NCBI GenBank assembly: GCA_947630285.1
Contig: CANRHD010000001.1
Location: 248,001-312,000, forward strand
Length of the DNA: 64,000 nucleotides
Source of the DNA: an uncultured Clostridia bacterium
Lineage (GTDB): Bacteria; Bacillota; Clostridia; Oscillospirales; Acutalibacteraceae
Reading direction: 5' to 3'
A model generated the notes under the pieces. That model ran no database searches. It worked only from the letters and a program-made list of their open reading frames with translations, and was not told where the DNA came from. The position numbers and the translations under genes are program-made. Below, piece by piece: positions 49,661 to 64,000 of the stretch (the stretch's first letter is position 1; the number at the start of each line of letters is the position of its first letter).

Positions 49661-50860
49661 ATGGAAACATATTTGATTTTTAAAAGTCTTTGTATAATAA
49701 TAATCGCCGCAAAGCTTTTCGGCATAATCGCAAGGAAGCTGAAAGCTCCGCAGGTTGTGGGCGAGATAATTTCGGGCGTAATAATAGGCCCGAGCGTTCT
49801 CGGCATTGTCGGGCAGAATGATTTTCTGATGCAAATGGCGGAAATCGGCGTGGTTTTATTAATGTTCTCGGCAGGTTTGCAAACTAACCTTAAAGACCTT
49901 GTCAGGACGGGCGGCAAAGCCTTTGCCATAGCCTGCGCCGGGGTAATTGTTCCCCTCATAGGCGGCACGCTTTTATACTTTGCTTTTTACGGGGTATCTC
50001 CTTTCGGCTCGCCCGAATTTTACAAGGCTGTTTTTATTGGCGTTATAATGACCGCAACCTCGGTGAGCATAACCGTACAAACCTTAAAGGAGCTGGGCAG
50101 GCTCTCGACGGAGGTCGGCACAACCGTTTTAAGCGCCGCAATTATAGACGATGTTATTGGCATTATAGTGCTTACCTTTGTCATAGGTATGAACGGCGGA
50201 GAGACTAAGCCCCTGGAGGTAATTATAAAGACGGCTCTGTTCTTTGTATTCGCTTTCATTTTAGGCTATATTATTTACAAGATATTCCGATTTTCCGATA
50301 AAATGTGGCCAAGGACAAGGCGAATACCGATAATGAGTCTTGCCCTGTGCCTCGGCCTTGCATATGTTGCGGAAAGGTTCTTCGGCATTGCGGATATAAC
50401 CGGAGCGTATGTTGCCGGAATAATCCTTTGCAGTATTCACGATTCAAATTACATTGCCGAAAAAATGGATATAAGCTCATATATGCTTTTCGGCCCTGTT
50501 TTCTTTGCGAGTATCGGACTTAAAACCTCAATAGACAAAATTTCCTCCGAGCTTTTGCTGTTCTGCGCCGGCTTCGTATTTGTTGCGCTCGTCTGCAAGA
50601 TAATAGGCTGTTCGACGGTATCGAGGCTTTGCAAATTTAATTTTAAGGATTCGCTGAAAATAGGCGTGGGAATGATGACGAGGGGAGAAGTTGCGCTTAT
50701 AGTGGCGCAAAAGGGTCTGTCGTGCGGCATAATTTCCTCGGACTATTTTACGCCCGTAATTCTTCTTATCCTGACCTCCTCGATAATAACGCCCATAATT
50801 TTGAAACTGCTTTATTCAAACGAGACAAAACAGCTTGCCAGAGAAAATGTCGGTATGTAG
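49661..50860 (+). CDS. Cation:proton antiporter, CPA2 (KefB/NapA-like) family
   Basis: About 399 residues with eleven to twelve membrane segments, CPA2 type. Family features: KLKAPQVVGEIISGVIIGPSVLG early, SAAIIDDVIGIIVLT with the two adjacent aspartates of electrogenic NapA-type antiporters, GADITGAY-like GIADITGAYVAGIILC, and MTRGEVALIVAQKG late. It likely exchanges Na+ or K+ for protons. No C-terminal RCK/TrkA-N domain. Start at ATG 49661 behind AAAGGAGATAA; an extension to 49583 lacks a site. Confidence 0.88.
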   Translation: METYLIFKSLCIIIIAAKLFGIIARKLKAPQVVGEIISGVIIGPSVLGIVGQNDFLMQMAEIGVVLLMFSAGLQTNLKDLVRTGGKAFAIACAGVIVPLIGGTLLYFAFYGVSPFGSPEFYKAVFIGVIMTATSVSITVQTLKELGRLSTEVGTTVLSAAIIDDVIGIIVLTFVIGMNGGETKPLEVIIKTALFFVFAFILGYIIYKIFRFSDKMWPRTRRIPIMSLALCLGLAYVAERFFGIADITGAYVAGIILCSIHDSNYIAEKMDISSYMLFGPVFFASIGLKTSIDKISSELLLFCAGFVFVALVCKIIGCSTVSRLCKFNFKDSLKIGVGMMTRGEVALIVAQKGLSCGIISSDYFTPVILLILTSSIITPIILKLLYSNETKQLARENVGM

Positions 50861-50926
50861 CCTGCGGCTCTTTCGGGAAATTTTTACGGCATAATATAAA
50901 GGCTGTTGAATTAAATAAAGAAATAA

Positions 50927-50966
50927 ACGGCACAGCGCTTAAAGTTAAAAGCGTTGTGCCGTCATT
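50927..50966 (+). terminator. Terminator of the antiporter gene
   Basis: ACGGCACAGCGCTT pairs with AAGCGTTGTGCCGT (one G-U) around AAAGTTAA, followed by CATTTTGC. A strong stem with a weak T-tract. Confidence 0.7.
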
Positions 50967-50981
50967 TTGCAGCAAAAGGAT

Positions 50982-51101
50982 TTCGCAGTCTGCGGACTGC
51001 GACGGGGGCTTTGCCCCTCGGCCCTTACCCTTTTGTCCGCTGCGCCGACATTTCCCCTGACAGGGGAATCTCTTTTTTGAAAAAAAGACGGACAAAAACT
51101 T
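50982..51101 (+). repeat. Dispersed palindromic element, family 1, copy C
   Basis: Full-length relative of 1864-2016 in the opposite orientation: TTCGCAGTCTGCGGACTGCG, GGGGGCTTTGCCCCTCG, CCCTTACCCTTTTGTCCGC, CGACA, TTCCCCTGACAGGGGAA and GGACAAAAACTTTT follow in the same order. It ends a few bases from the stop codon of the DUF2804 gene. Confidence 0.8.
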
Positions 51102-51107
51102 TTATAT

Positions 51108-52235
51108 TTACCATTTATTTTCAACATACTCGCAAAAGGCAAACATATCTTTAATTTCTATCTTTGTTCCGTCGTCCAACACGGCGTATCCGTTCCAAAG
51201 CCCGTAAACCTGGTGGGAGTGCATACGCATAATATTGACAGCATTCATATCGCTGTGGTGGTCGTAAAACGGGGTCATTGTAAAATCAAACCTGCCGTCA
51301 TCGGAAACGAAGTGCCAAGGCTCCATATATTTGTCGGGCTTCGGGAAAATCTCAACATCGACTGCGCCGATTTTATGTACCTTGCCGTCATACAATATAC
51401 AGGTTTCCGTAGCGGTGCTTTCATCGCCTATGCCCCAGGTAATCTCAAAGCCGAAGGTGTGCTTATTCCCGTCGCTGTCCTCTATATATGTAGCGCCGTT
51501 GCCCCAATACCATATAAGACGGTAAGGCGTGTTTACCCTGCCCCAGTCAAGGCAGGCAAAGGTGTCCTCCTTGGAAAATTCATATACATCGCTTCCGTAT
51601 CTGAATGTTCCCTCGCAGGGCATACAAAATTGTTTTGTGGTCAAAAAATAGCGAGTCGGCTGAAATTCAAACGGGATAACGGTAGTAATGTTTTCAAGGC
51701 CGTCGGGTATATCCATTTGGAATTTACATTCGACCTCCTTACCCTTTTCCTCCGACTTAAAGTAAAGGGTCCGTGAGTTTTTACGGGTATCGAACTCAAA
51801 CTCCGCTTTTCCTATTTTGTATTTGACATTGTTCGGAACATCGCCCTTGGGCGGCAGTACATACTTATTCTTGCCGCCGAGGAAAACGGACATCGGCGCC
51901 GCAACAGTGCCGGCAACCAATTTTTTGGACGGGTCGGGATTTTTCAGGTCAACAAGGGAAGCCCCGACATATCCGCCTATTGATATATTGGCAAAGCTTA
52001 TCTGAACCATATATCTGCCGTTTGAAAGCTGATAAAAATCCCATTCTTTTCTTCTGTTGAGCGGTCTTGACTTAGTTCTGTCGTATTTAAAAACCATATG
52101 TCGTGCCCAGCCCGGAGACAGGAGCGTGCCGTCGTCATCATCAAGAAGCTTAACCGGCACCTTGTATTCCCTTTGCTCACTTCTGACCTCGCCGTTGAGC
52201 CAGCTTTTATAAGTCCTTTTAACTTTCTTTGCCAT
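51108..52235 (-). CDS. DUF2804 family protein
   Basis: A 375-residue soluble protein of the DUF2804 family, function unknown. Conserved features are LLSPGWARHMVFKYDR near 55, RRKEWDFYQLSNGRYMVQIS, CMPCEGTFRYG in the middle, the FACLDWGRVNTPYRLIWYWGNG block and GFEITWGIGDES. The sequence looks like a beta-rich lipocalin-like fold (two halves), as in some carotenoid or lipid-modifying proteins; this is a fold impression only. It has its own promoter and does not appear linked to the neighbouring tuf gene. Repeat copy C touches its 3' end. Confidence 0.8.
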   Translation of the reverse strand: MAKKVKRTYKSWLNGEVRSEQREYKVPVKLLDDDDGTLLSPGWARHMVFKYDRTKSRPLNRRKEWDFYQLSNGRYMVQISFANISIGGYVGASLVDLKNPDPSKKLVAGTVAAPMSVFLGGKNKYVLPPKGDVPNNVKYKIGKAEFEFDTRKNSRTLYFKSEEKGKEVECKFQMDIPDGLENITTVIPFEFQPTRYFLTTKQFCMPCEGTFRYGSDVYEFSKEDTFACLDWGRVNTPYRLIWYWGNGATYIEDSDGNKHTFGFEITWGIGDESTATETCILYDGKVHKIGAVDVEIFPKPDKYMEPWHFVSDDGRFDFTMTPFYDHHSDMNAVNIMRMHSHQVYGLWNGYAVLDDGTKIEIKDMFAFCEYVENKW

Positions 52236-52279
52236 AATTTATAACCCCTCTTATTAAAATATAGCCCTTGTATAATTTA

Positions 52280-52307
52280 ATAATATCATTTATTGGCATA
52301 AAGTCAA
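52280..52307 (-). promoter_or_regulatory. Sigma-A promoter of the DUF2804 gene
   Basis: On the minus strand TTGACT (52302-52307), 16 bp, TATTAT (52280-52285), directly after the T-run of the tuf terminator. Confidence 0.6.
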
Positions 52308-52346
52308 GAAAAAAACTCCCCTGCCCCAAAGGACAGAGGAGTTAAG
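52308..52346 (-). terminator. Rho-independent terminator of tuf
   Basis: On the minus strand AACTCCTCTGTCC pairs (two mismatches) with GGGGCAGGGGAGTT and is followed by TTTTTTC. Confidence 0.85.
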
Positions 52347-52373
52347 TTTTTTATTCAGAGGCCAACGCCGTTA

Positions 52374-53567
52374 TTATTCGCTGATAGCAACAACAACGCC
52401 TGAACCAACTGTTCTGCCGCCCTCACGGATAGCAAAACGAAGTCCCTCTTCAATAGCGATAGGAGTGATAAGCTCAACGCTCATTTCAACATTATCGCCG
52501 GGCATGCACATCTCTGTTCCCTCGGGAAGAGTGATGATGCCTGTAACATCGGTAGTTCTGAAATAGAACTGGGGACGGTAGTTGTTGAAGAAAGGAGTGT
52601 GACGGCCGCCCTCTTCCTTAGTAAGGACATAAACCTGGCCCTTAAACTTTGTATGAGGATGAATTGTGCCGGGCTTGGAAAGAACCTGTCCACGCTCGAT
52701 ACCCTTTCTGTCTACGCCACGGAGAAGAGCGCCGATATTGTCGCCTGCTTCTGCATAGTCAAGGGTCTTTCTGAACATTTCAATACCTGTAACAACTGTC
52801 TTTGACTTTTCGTCCTTAAGACCGACGATTTCAACTTCCTCGCCTGTCTTAAGCTGTCCACGCTCAACTCTGCCTGTAGCAACTGTACCACGGCCTGTTA
52901 TGGTCATAACATCTTCAACGGGCATAAGGAACGGCTGATCTGCCTTACGGTCGGGAGTGGGAATGTAGCTGTCAACAGCTTCCATAAGCTCCCAAATGCA
53001 CTTAACATCGTCCGAGTTGGGATCTGTAGCCTCAAGAGCCTTAAGAGCCGAGCCCTTGATGATCGGGCAATCCTCATCGAACTCATACTCTGCAAGTGTT
53101 TCACGGATTTCCATTTCAACAAGCTCAAGCAGTTCGGGATCGTCAACCTGGTCAACCTTGTTCATAAATACGATAATTGCCGGAACGCCAACCTGACGGG
53201 CAAGAAGAAGGTGCTCTTTTGTCTGAGCCATAGGGCCGTCAGTAGCGGCGATTACGAGGATAGCGCCGTCCATCTGAGCAGCACCTGTAATCATGTTCTT
53301 AATGTAGTCGGCATGGCCGGGGCAGTCAACATGAGCATAGTGACGAGCATCTGTTTCATACTCAACATGAGCTGTGTTGATTGTAATACCACGCTCTCTC
53401 TCTTCGGGAGCCTTGTCGATGTTTGCATAATCAACGAAGTCTGCCTGACCTTTAGAAGCGAGTGTCTTTGTAATAGCTGCTGTTAATGTTGTTTTACCAT
53501 GGTCAACATGACCTATAGTACCAATATTAACATGGGGTTTTGTTCTTTCAAATTTTGCCTTTGCCAT
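52374..53567 (-). CDS. tuf: Elongation factor Tu
   Basis: A 397-residue GTPase that brings aminoacyl-tRNA to the ribosome. G1 GHVDHGKTT, the effector region [17 protein letters not shown]3 [13 protein letters not shown]4 NKVD, and the C-terminal [13 protein letters not shown] all intact. Last gene of the str block; its own promoter appears to lie in the fusA-tuf gap. RBS AAAGGAGG. Confidence 0.98.
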   Translation of the reverse strand: MAKAKFERTKPHVNIGTIGHVDHGKTTLTAAITKTLASKGQADFVDYANIDKAPEERERGITINTAHVEYETDARHYAHVDCPGHADYIKNMITGAAQMDGAILVIAATDGPMAQTKEHLLLARQVGVPAIIVFMNKVDQVDDPELLELVEMEIRETLAEYEFDEDCPIIKGSALKALEATDPNSDDVKCIWELMEAVDSYIPTPDRKADQPFLMPVEDVMTITGRGTVATGRVERGQLKTGEEVEIVGLKDEKSKTVVTGIEMFRKTLDYAEAGDNIGALLRGVDRKGIERGQVLSKPGTIHPHTKFKGQVYVLTKEEGGRHTPFFNNYRPQFYFRTTDVTGIITLPEGTEMCMPGDNVEMSVELITPIAIEEGLRFAIREGGRTVGSGVVVAISE

Positions 53568-53618
53568 TGGGATTTTTCCTCCTTTTATAAGTGGATAAAA
53601 GTTTTAAAATACTCTGCG

Positions 53619-53654
53619 CTTGATATTTTACCAATAAATCGGTAAAATATCAAG
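53619..53654 (-). promoter_or_regulatory. tuf promoter inside a perfect 14-bp inverted repeat
   Basis: CTTGATATTTTACC and GGTAAAATATCAAG are exact inverted repeats with an 8-base loop. On the minus strand they contain TTGATA (53648-53653), a 17-bp spacer and TAAAAT (53625-53630), a near-consensus promoter 52 bp before the tuf ATG. No T-run follows on this strand, so it does not look like a fusA terminator. Confidence 0.6.
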
Positions 53655-53670
53655 TCTTTTTATAAAAATA

Positions 53671-55749
53671 TCAGTCTTTCTTTGTTCTTTCGCTGATAAT
53701 TTTCTCAGAAATCGACTTGGGAACCTCTTTATATCCGTCGGGTTCCATTACATACTGGCCTCGTCCCTGAGTCTTGGAACGCAGGTCGGTAGCGTAACCG
53801 AACATTTCTGAAAGCGGAACATGAGCGTTTATCTGCTTAACGCCTGTTCTGTCCTCAAAGCCCTGTATTTCACCGCGGCGTGAGTTAAGGTCGCCGATAA
53901 CATCGCCCATATATTCCTCGGGAACGATAACCGTAACCTTCATTATGGGTTCGAGAAGAACGGGGTTCGCTTTCCTTGCGGCGTCCTTAAACGCCATGGA
54001 GCCGGCGATTTTGAACGCCATTTCCGAAGAGTCAACCTCGTGATATGAACCGTCGTAAAGAGTTACCTTAACATCGACTACAGGATAACCTGCAAGTACG
54101 CCGGACTGCATTGCGCCCTGAATACCTACATTTGCGGGCTCAATGTATTCCTTGGGGATAGCGCCGCCGACGATATTGTTTACAAACTCGTAACCGCCGT
54201 TGGGGTTAGGCTCAATATTGATCTTAACATGACCGTACTGACCTTTACCGCCTGACTGACGGGCGTATTTTGTATCGGACGAAGCATTTGCACGGATAGT
54301 TTCCTTATAGGCAACCTGCGGCTTACCTACATTGGCCTCAACCTTAAATTCACGAAGCATTCTGTCAACGATAATTTCAAGGTGAAGCTCGCCCATACCG
54401 GCAATAATTGTCTGACCGGTTTCCTCGTCGGTGTAGCACTTGAATGTCGGGTCTTCCTCGGCAAGCTTCTGAAGAGCTATGCCCATTTTTTCCTGACCTG
54501 CCTTGGTTTTAGGCTCGATGGCAACACGGATAACGGGATCCGGGAAGTTCATCGACTCAAGAATTACGGGGTGCTTTTCATCGCAAAGAGTGTCGCCCGT
54601 TGTTGTATTTTTAAGACCTACAGCGGCCGCAATATCGCCGGAATAGACAACCTCTATGTCCTCCCTGTGATTTGCGTGCATCTGAAGGATACGGCCCATT
54701 CTTTCCCTGCTGTCCTTAACAGAGTTATATACGGTGGCGCCGGCTTCAACGGTTCCCGAATAAACACGGAAGAAGCAGAGCTTGCCTACGAACGGGTCTG
54801 TAGCTATCTTAAATGCAAGTGCGGAAAAAGGTTCGGTATCCGAAGAATGTCTGACCTCTTCCTCATCGGTATCGGGATTAACGCCCTTAATAGCCTCAAC
54901 ATCGGTGGGCGCAGGCATATAGTCTACAATAGCGTCAAGCAACGGCTGAACGCCCTTGTTACGGTATGAAGTACCGCAGGTTATCGGTACCATTTCGTTT
55001 GCTATTGTGGCCTTGCGAATGGTTTTTTTAATCTCGTCAACCGTTATTTCCTCACCCTCAAGGTATTTCATCATAAGCTCGTCGTCCTGCTCGGCAACGC
55101 ACTCTAAGAGCTTTGTACGGTATTCCTCGGCAAGCTCTTTCATATCATCGGGTATAGGCTCACGGCGAACATCCTTTCCGAGATCGTCGTAGTAGACCTC
55201 AGCGTCCATCTCAACAAGGTCAACTATGCCCTTGAAGGTGTCCTCAACACCGATGGGAAGCTGAATCGGAACGGGATTGCATTTAAAACGCTCGTCAATC
55301 ATTTTGAGTACACGGTAGAAATCTGCGCCCATAATATCCATCTTGTTTACATAAATCATACGGGGAACCTTGTACTCGTCAGCCTGACGCCAAACGGTTT
55401 CAGACTGAGGCTCAACACCGCCCTTAGCGCACAAAACGGTTACGGAACCGTCAAGAACACGCAGCGAACGCTGAACTTCAACGGTGAAGTCAACATGTCC
55501 GGGGGTGTCAATAATATTGATACGATGCTCTTTCCAAAAACAGGTGGTGGCGGCGGAGGTGATGGTAATACCTCTCTCCTGCTCCTGAGCCATCCAGTCC
55601 ATGGTAGCGGCGCCGTCGTGTGTTTCACCTATCTTGTGGTTTACACCTGTGTAAAACAAAATTCTTTCCGTTGTTGTAGTTTTACCGGCGTCGATATGAG
55701 CCATGATACCAATATTTCTTGTTTTCTCAAGAGATACTTTTCTTGGCAT
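53671..55749 (-). CDS. fusA: Elongation factor G
   Basis: About 692 residues, the translocation GTPase. G1 [50 protein letters not shown]; domain IV-V features include [18 protein letters not shown] and [11 protein letters not shown]. Start at ATG 55749 ([12 protein letters not shown]) fixed by GGAGGA four to eight bases upstream; the frame extends 36 codons further without a site. Located between rpsG and tuf. Confidence 0.97.
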   Translation of the reverse strand: MPRKVSLEKTRNIGIMAHIDAGKTTTTERILFYTGVNHKIGETHDGAATMDWMAQEQERGITITSAATTCFWKEHRINIIDTPGHVDFTVEVQRSLRVLDGSVTVLCAKGGVEPQSETVWRQADEYKVPRMIYVNKMDIMGADFYRVLKMIDERFKCNPVPIQLPIGVEDTFKGIVDLVEMDAEVYYDDLGKDVRREPIPDDMKELAEEYRTKLLECVAEQDDELMMKYLEGEEITVDEIKKTIRKATIANEMVPITCGTSYRNKGVQPLLDAIVDYMPAPTDVEAIKGVNPDTDEEEVRHSSDTEPFSALAFKIATDPFVGKLCFFRVYSGTVEAGATVYNSVKDSRERMGRILQMHANHREDIEVVYSGDIAAAVGLKNTTTGDTLCDEKHPVILESMNFPDPVIRVAIEPKTKAGQEKMGIALQKLAEEDPTFKCYTDEETGQTIIAGMGELHLEIIVDRMLREFKVEANVGKPQVAYKETIRANASSDTKYARQSGGKGQYGHVKINIEPNPNGGYEFVNNIVGGAIPKEYIEPANVGIQGAMQSGVLAGYPVVDVKVTLYDGSYHEVDSSEMAFKIAGSMAFKDAARKANPVLLEPIMKVTVIVPEEYMGDVIGDLNSRRGEIQGFEDRTGVKQINAHVPLSEMFGYATDLRSKTQGRGQYVMEPDGYKEVPKSISEKIISERTKKD

Positions 55750-55798
55750 AAAATCCTCCATTGCCGACCCCGTCGGCAGAAAAAAATGTCCGGTAAAA

Positions 55799-56329
<531 letters not shown>

Positions 56330-56416
56330 TCAAAATCAGAGGCATATATATAATATACACCAAAGCATTTGACTGTCTTGGTAGATTCTGTCTGTTGATT
56401 TAAGGTCTGACTAACC

Positions 56417-56839
56417 TTATTTTTTAGCTGTTTTGGGTCTTTTTGCGCCATACTTTGAACGACCCTGCATTCTGCCGTTTACACCCTGAGTATCGAGTGT
56501 GCCTCGAATGATGTGGTAACGCACACCGGGAAGGTCCTTAACACGGCCGCCCCTGATGAGAACAACAGAGTGTTCCTGAAGATTGTGACCTACGCCGGGA
56601 ATGTAAGCTGATACTTCAATTCCGTTTGTAAGACGGACTCTGGCAAGTTTACGCAATGCTGAATTGGGCTTTTTAGGCGTATCTGTTTTAACAACAGTGC
56701 ATACGCCCCTCTTCTGAGGAGAAGCGTTATCAGTCATAACATTTTTCTTTGAGTTGAGTCCCTTTCCGAGAGCAGGAGCCTTTGACTTCTTCTCGATTGA
56801 CTTTCTTCCGCTGCGAACAAGCTGATTGAATGTTGGCAA
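56417..56839 (-). CDS. rpsL: 30S ribosomal protein S12
   Basis: About 140 residues, decoding-centre protein. [54 protein letters not shown] present; the lysines involved in streptomycin response (K of TPKKPNSA and K of GRVKDLPG) are wild type. Start at TTG 56839 ([10 protein letters not shown]), eight bases after GGAGG; the GTG three codons upstream overlaps the ribosome site itself. An 11-residue insertion relative to Bacillus lies near residues 15-35. Confidence 0.96.
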   Translation of the reverse strand: MPTFNQLVRSGRKSIEKKSKAPALGKGLNSKKNVMTDNASPQKRGVCTVVKTDTPKKPNSALRKLARVRLTNGIEVSAYIPGVGHNLQEHSVVLIRGGRVKDLPGVRYHIIRGTLDTQGVNGRMQGRSKYGAKRPKTAKK

Positions 56840-56878
56840 ATCTTTCACCTCCGATTAAAAATTATGACAGCAAGTGTC

Positions 56879-56916
56879 AGCAAAACAAACAGCCCGAAAA
56901 AACTGTTTGTTTTGCT
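56879..56916 (-). promoter_or_regulatory. Leader hairpin of rpsL
   Basis: A perfect 14-bp inverted repeat, AGCAAAACAAACAG and CTGTTTGTTTTGCT, with a 10-base loop, lies in the probable 5' leader of rpsL. It lacks a downstream T-run, so it may be a processing or autoregulatory site rather than a terminator. Confidence 0.5.
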
Positions 56917-56919
56917 CAC

Positions 56920-56959
56920 ACAACCAAAGATTTTAGCATTAAAAACCTTTGGTTGTCAA
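56920..56959 (-). promoter_or_regulatory. rpsL promoter overlapping an inverted repeat
   Basis: On the minus strand TTGACA (56954-56959), 18 bp, TAAAAT (56930-56935). The 10-bp inverted repeat ACAACCAAAG / CTTTGGTTGT (56920-56929 and 56947-56956) overlaps it. This suggests that rpsL-rpsG-fusA has its own promoter apart from rpoBC. Confidence 0.6.
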
Positions 56960-56980
56960 GCATTATTTTAAAATTTAATG

Positions 56981-60607
<3,627 letters not shown>

Positions 60608-60652
60608 TGAATTTGACCCTCTTTTCCTTATTCTTTAAGTGAGTTTGCTTAA

Positions 60653-63600
60653 TTAAAAATCTTCCGTATCAAAATCGGTTTCTTCAAATTCATCTTCGCC
60701 GTCTGTCATATATTCGTTGAAAGCGTCCTCACCGAGTTCTCTTTCTGCGTCCTCATCGGCAACATATCCGTTATCGAGCGAAGCGTCGTTTACATAGGAC
60801 ATATCTTCGTTCATAATCGGAGGAATATCGCCGTCCTCGTCAAAGTTCTGTTTAAGGTCAATTTCGTTATGATCCTTATCAAGCACCTTAACATCGAGCG
60901 CAAGAGCCTGAAGCTCCTTTATAAGAACCTTAAAGGATTCCGGAATACCGGCCTTGGGAACATTCTGCCCCTTAACGATTGACTCATAGGTCTTTACACG
61001 GCCTACAACATCGTCGGACTTAACGGTAAGAATTTCCTGAAGGGTGTAGGTTGCGCCGTAGGCCTCAAGAGCCCAAACTTCCATTTCACCGAAACGCTGG
61101 CCGCCGAACTGCGCCTTACCGCCGAGCGGCTGCTGTGTAACAAGCGAATACGGGCCTGTGGAACGGGCATGGATTTTATCGTCTACAAGATGGTGGAGTT
61201 TAAGGAAGTACATAACGCCGACCGTTACGGGGTTGTCAAATTTAACGCCCGTCCTGCCGTCTGTCAGGATTGACTTACCGTCTTCCCTGTAGCCCGCTTC
61301 CCTCAAAGCGTCACGAATATCGGACTCGTGAGCGCCGTCGAATACGGGCGTTGCAATCTTCTGCCCGAGTTTTCTGTAAGCAAAGCCGAGATGTACCTCG
61401 AGAACCTGTCCTATATTCATACGAGAGGGAACGCCCAAGGGGTTAAGAACTATATCGAGCGGCGTGCCGTCGTCAAGGAAAGGCATATCCTCCTGCGGAA
61501 GTATTCTTGAAACAACGCCCTTGTTACCGTGGCGTCCGGCCATTTTATCGCCGACGGAGAGTTTCCTCTTCTGTGCAATGTAACAGCGTACAACCTTGTT
61601 TACGCCGGGATTTAATTCATCGCTGTTTTCCCTTGTAAATACCTCGACATCGACTACTATGCCGTATTCGCCGTGCGGAACTTTAAGAGATGTATCTCTT
61701 ACCTCCCTCGCCTTTTCGCCGAAAATTGCACGGAGCAATCTTTCCTCTGCGGTGAGCTCGGTTTCGCCCTTGGGCGTTACCTTGCCTACAAGAATATCAC
61801 CGGAGCGAACCTCGGCGCCTATTCTTATAATACCGTTTTCATCGAGGTTGGAAAGGGCGTCCTCGCCGACATTGGGTATATCTCTTGTAATCTCTTCGGG
61901 TCCGAGCTTTGTGTCACGGGCCTCAATTTCAAACTCCTCTATATGAACCGAGGTGTAAACATCGTCACGGACGAGCTTTTCGTTTATAAGAACGGCGTCC
62001 TCGTAGTTATAGCCCTCCCAGGTCATAAAGCCTATAAGAGCGTTCTTACCGAGTGAAATTTCGCCGTTTGCCGTTGCAGGGCCGTCGGCTATTACCTGAC
62101 CCTCGGCAATCTCCTCGCCCTCCTCAACTATCGGGCGCTGATTGATACAGGTATCCTGGTTGGAGCGCATAAATTTAATAAGCTCGTAGGAATCCGTTTC
62201 ACCGTTCTTTGTTTTTATATCAATGGTTTTGGCGTCTACGCTTGTAACAACGCCCGCCCTTTTGGCAAGTACTACGGTGCCCGAGTCAACGGCCGCCTTG
62301 TACTCCATACCCGTTCCGACTATGGGCGAATCCGTTTTTAAAAGCGGAACTGCCTGCCTCTGCATGTTTGAACCCATCAGGGCACGGTTGGCGTCGTCGT
62401 TTTCAAGGAAAGGAATCATCGCCGTGGCAACGGAAACGACCATCTTGGGCGAAACATCCATGTAGTCAACTTCCGTATTGGGAACTTCAAGGAAATCGTT
62501 GCGGTGACGAGCGGTTACCTTGGCGTTTACAAACCTGCCCTTTTCGTCAAGAGGCTCGTTGGCCTGTGCTACGGTGTAGTTATCCTCTACATCGGCGGTC
62601 ATATACTCTACCTCTTCGAGCACTATGCCTTTTTTCTTGTCTATCTTCCTGAAAGGCGCTTCGATAAAGCCGTATTTGTTTATGCCGGCAAATGTGGCAA
62701 GATATGAAATCAAGCCGATGTTGGGGCCTTCGGGAGTTTCTATGGGACACATTCTGCCGTAGTGCGAGTAGTGAACATCTCGCACCTCAAATCCGGCACG
62801 GTCACGGGAAAGACCGCCGGGGCCCAGGGCGGAAAGTCTTCTCTTGTGAGTAAGCTCCGCAAGGGGGTTGGTCTGATCCATAAACTGCGAAAGCGGTGAA
62901 GAGCCGAAGAACTCTTTAATCGCCGCCATAACGGGTCTGATGTTTATAAGGGCCGCCGGAGTAACCTTGTCGGGCTCCTGAGCCTGGAGGGTCATTCTCT
63001 CCTTAACAAGCCTTTCCATTCTTGAAAAGCCTATTCTGAACTGGTTTTGAAGCAACTCGCCTACGGAACGGATACGCCTGTTGCCGAGGTGGTCAATATC
63101 GTCGGTAACGCCTACGCCGCAGGCAATGCAGTTAAGGTAATTGATTGACGCCATAATATCCTCAACGGTGATGTGCTTGGGGATAAGGTCGTCGGCACGC
63201 ATCGACATTTCCTCTTTGAGGGCGGTTTTGTCGTCGCCGCACTTTTCAAGTATTTCCTGCAATACATTGAAGCGCACCTTTTCGTTTATTCCGATTTTTT
63301 CAAGCTCCTCGGCGCTGAACATGGGGACATACTCCAAAGCGTCAACCATTGCGTTTGAGTAAACCTTTACCTCAACGCCCTCGTTGTCAACATATGCGGT
63401 ATCGACGCCCTCCTGCTCTATTCTGTAAGCAAGCTCGGGAGTTATTAAGTCGCCCTCGTTTGCAAGCACCTCGCCGGTAAGCACGCTTACGATAGGGCGG
63501 CTTGCCTTAAAGCCCGTAATCCTTGCCGAGATGCAAAGCTTTTTGTTGTATTTGTACCTGCCGACTCTTGAAAGGTCGTAGCGGCGTGAGTCAAAGAACA

Positions 63601-64000
63601 GGCTTTCAAGATGCGACTGAGCCGTTTCAAGCGTGGGGGGCTCGCCGGGACGAAGTCTTTTATATACCTCGATAAGGGCCTGTTCGGTATTTATGGTTGT
63701 ATCTTTTTCAAGCGTTGCCTTTATTCTGTCGTCATAGCCGAAAAATTCAAGTATTTCGGTATTTGAGCTTAAGCCCAAAGCTCTGATAAGAGTAGTTATA
63801 AGAATTTTGCGGTTTTTATCTATACGGACATAGAAAATGTCGTTTTGATCCGTTTCATATTCAAGCCATGCGCCTCTGTTGGGTATAACCGTGGCGGTAT
63901 AAAGCTCCTTACCGGTCTTATCGTGCGTCATATCAAAGTAAACGCTGGGTGAACGGACAAGCTGAGAAATAATAACACGCTCTGCGCCGTTGATTACGAA
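60653..64000 (-). CDS. rpoB: RNA polymerase subunit beta (N-terminus beyond the window)
   Basis: 1115 residues are visible; the frame stays open to the right edge (first residues [23 protein letters not shown]), so about 115 N-terminal residues are missing. The rifampicin pocket [41 protein letters not shown] is intact at the main resistance sites (Q513, D516, H526, S531 in E. coli numbering) with a natural Pro at 510. [15 protein letters not shown] and [24 protein letters not shown] are catalytic/interface motifs. An acidic C-terminal tail ([15 protein letters not shown] type) ends the protein. Confidence 0.98.
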   Translation of the reverse strand, partial: FVINGAERVIISQLVRSPSVYFDMTHDKTGKELYTATVIPNRGAWLEYETDQNDIFYVRIDKNRKILITTLIRALGLSSNTEILEFFGYDDRIKATLEKDTTINTEQALIEVYKRLRPGEPPTLETAQSHLESLFFDSRRYDLSRVGRYKYNKKLCISARITGFKASRPIVSVLTGEVLANEGDLITPELAYRIEQEGVDTAYVDNEGVEVKVYSNAMVDALEYVPMFSAEELEKIGINEKVRFNVLQEILEKCGDDKTALKEEMSMRADDLIPKHITVEDIMASINYLNCIACGVGVTDDIDHLGNRRIRSVGELLQNQFRIGFSRMERLVKERMTLQAQEPDKVTPAALINIRPVMAAIKEFFGSSPLSQFMDQTNPLAELTHKRRLSALGPGGLSRDRAGFEVRDVHYSHYGRMCPIETPEGPNIGLISYLATFAGINKYGFIEAPFRKIDKKKGIVLEEVEYMTADVEDNYTVAQANEPLDEKGRFVNAKVTARHRNDFLEVPNTEVDYMDVSPKMVVSVATAMIPFLENDDANRALMGSNMQRQAVPLLKTDSPIVGTGMEYKAAVDSGTVVLAKRAGVVTSVDAKTIDIKTKNGETDSYELIKFMRSNQDTCINQRPIVEEGEEIAEGQVIADGPATANGEISLGKNALIGFMTWEGYNYEDAVLINEKLVRDDVYTSVHIEEFEIEARDTKLGPEEITRDIPNVGEDALSNLDENGIIRIGAEVRSGDILVGKVTPKGETELTAEERLLRAIFGEKAREVRDTSLKVPHGEYGIVVDVEVFTRENSDELNPGVNKVVRCYIAQKRKLSVGDKMAGRHGNKGVVSRILPQEDMPFLDDGTPLDIVLNPLGVPSRMNIGQVLEVHLGFAYRKLGQKIATPVFDGAHESDIRDALREAGYREDGKSILTDGRTGVKFDNPVTVGVMYFLKLHHLVDDKIHARSTGPYSLVTQQPLGGKAQFGGQRFGEMEVWALEAYGATYTLQEILTVKSDDVVGRVKTYESIVKGQNVPKAGIPESFKVLIKELQALALDVKVLDKDHNEIDLKQNFDEDGDIPPIMNEDMSYVNDASLDNGYVADEDAERELGEDAFNEYMTDGEDEFEETDFDTEDF

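Noticed and set aside
53619-53654. Reading the fusA-tuf inverted repeat as a terminator
   Set aside because: On the coding (minus) strand it is not followed by a T-run, while promoter hexamers with a 17-bp spacer fit exactly; a terminator role is not excluded but is less likely.

Overview
The window reads as a chromosomal segment of an anaerobic, endospore-forming Gram-positive bacterium of the class Clostridia, most like a gut Oscillospiraceae/Ruminococcaceae-type organism. Reasons: spoIIGA-sigE, an uninterrupted sigK, spoVAC, yqfC and ylbJ sporulation genes; clostridial families such as DUF4364, COG2509 and BaiN/HI0933 flavoproteins; dockerin-bearing secreted proteins; and an rpoB-rpoC-rpsL-rpsG-fusA-tuf block of low-GC Gram-positive type. 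The genus cannot be fixed from the sequence alone. No rRNA, tRNA, CRISPR array, transposase or prophage gene was seen.

Layout. 0-1.7 kb: divergent sporulation genes yqfC and ylbJ plus a small Cys-rich protein. 1.7-2.5 kb: a gene-free island built from at least three kinds of repeat that recur elsewhere in the window. 2.5-8.2 kb (minus strand): a three-gene flavoprotein cluster of the anaerobic glycerol-3-phosphate dehydrogenase/LhgO type behind a tandem dyad operator, followed by a metallophosphoesterase and a GPH-family sugar symporter. 8.4-12.8 kb (minus): class A PBP, ruvX, spoIIGA, sigE. 13-18.8 kb: a BofC-C-like membrane protein, a large (alpha/alpha)6 glycoside hydrolase and two flavoproteins. 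19-23.6 kb (plus): DUF4364 protein, a frameshifted MATE transporter, sigK, an FkbM methyltransferase and nagB. 23.8-29.2 kb (minus): a PASTA protein with a degenerate kinase domain, then three secreted dockerin proteins, two of them with FIVAR-like helical repeats. 29.3-36.4 kb: dut, a U32 protein, zapA, rlmA-like, alr, an XRE regulator and malQ. 36.5 kb: a small membrane protein with an HEYGH motif.

37-46 kb (minus) is an inositol catabolism operon, transcribed iolJ-iolC-ydcF-like-iolB-iolD-iolE-iolA-iolG from a good sigma-A promoter. It covers the route from myo-inositol to dihydroxyacetone phosphate and acetyl-CoA but carries no transporter or regulator. 46.2-52.2 kb holds spoVAC alone, an ABC ATPase, ireB with an uncharacterised partner, hflX, a CPA2 antiporter and a DUF2804 protein. 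52.4-64 kb is the transcription/translation block on the minus strand, with rpoB running off the right edge.

The least expected items are the catalytically dead PASTA kinase beside the dockerin/FIVAR cluster, the dispersed repeat families, promoter-like elements set inside inverted repeats in the str block, the tandem dyad operator at 8.2 kb, and a hairpin that covers the translation start of sigK. None can be called a new system from sequence alone; the pseudokinase/dockerin region and the repeat island are the best candidates.
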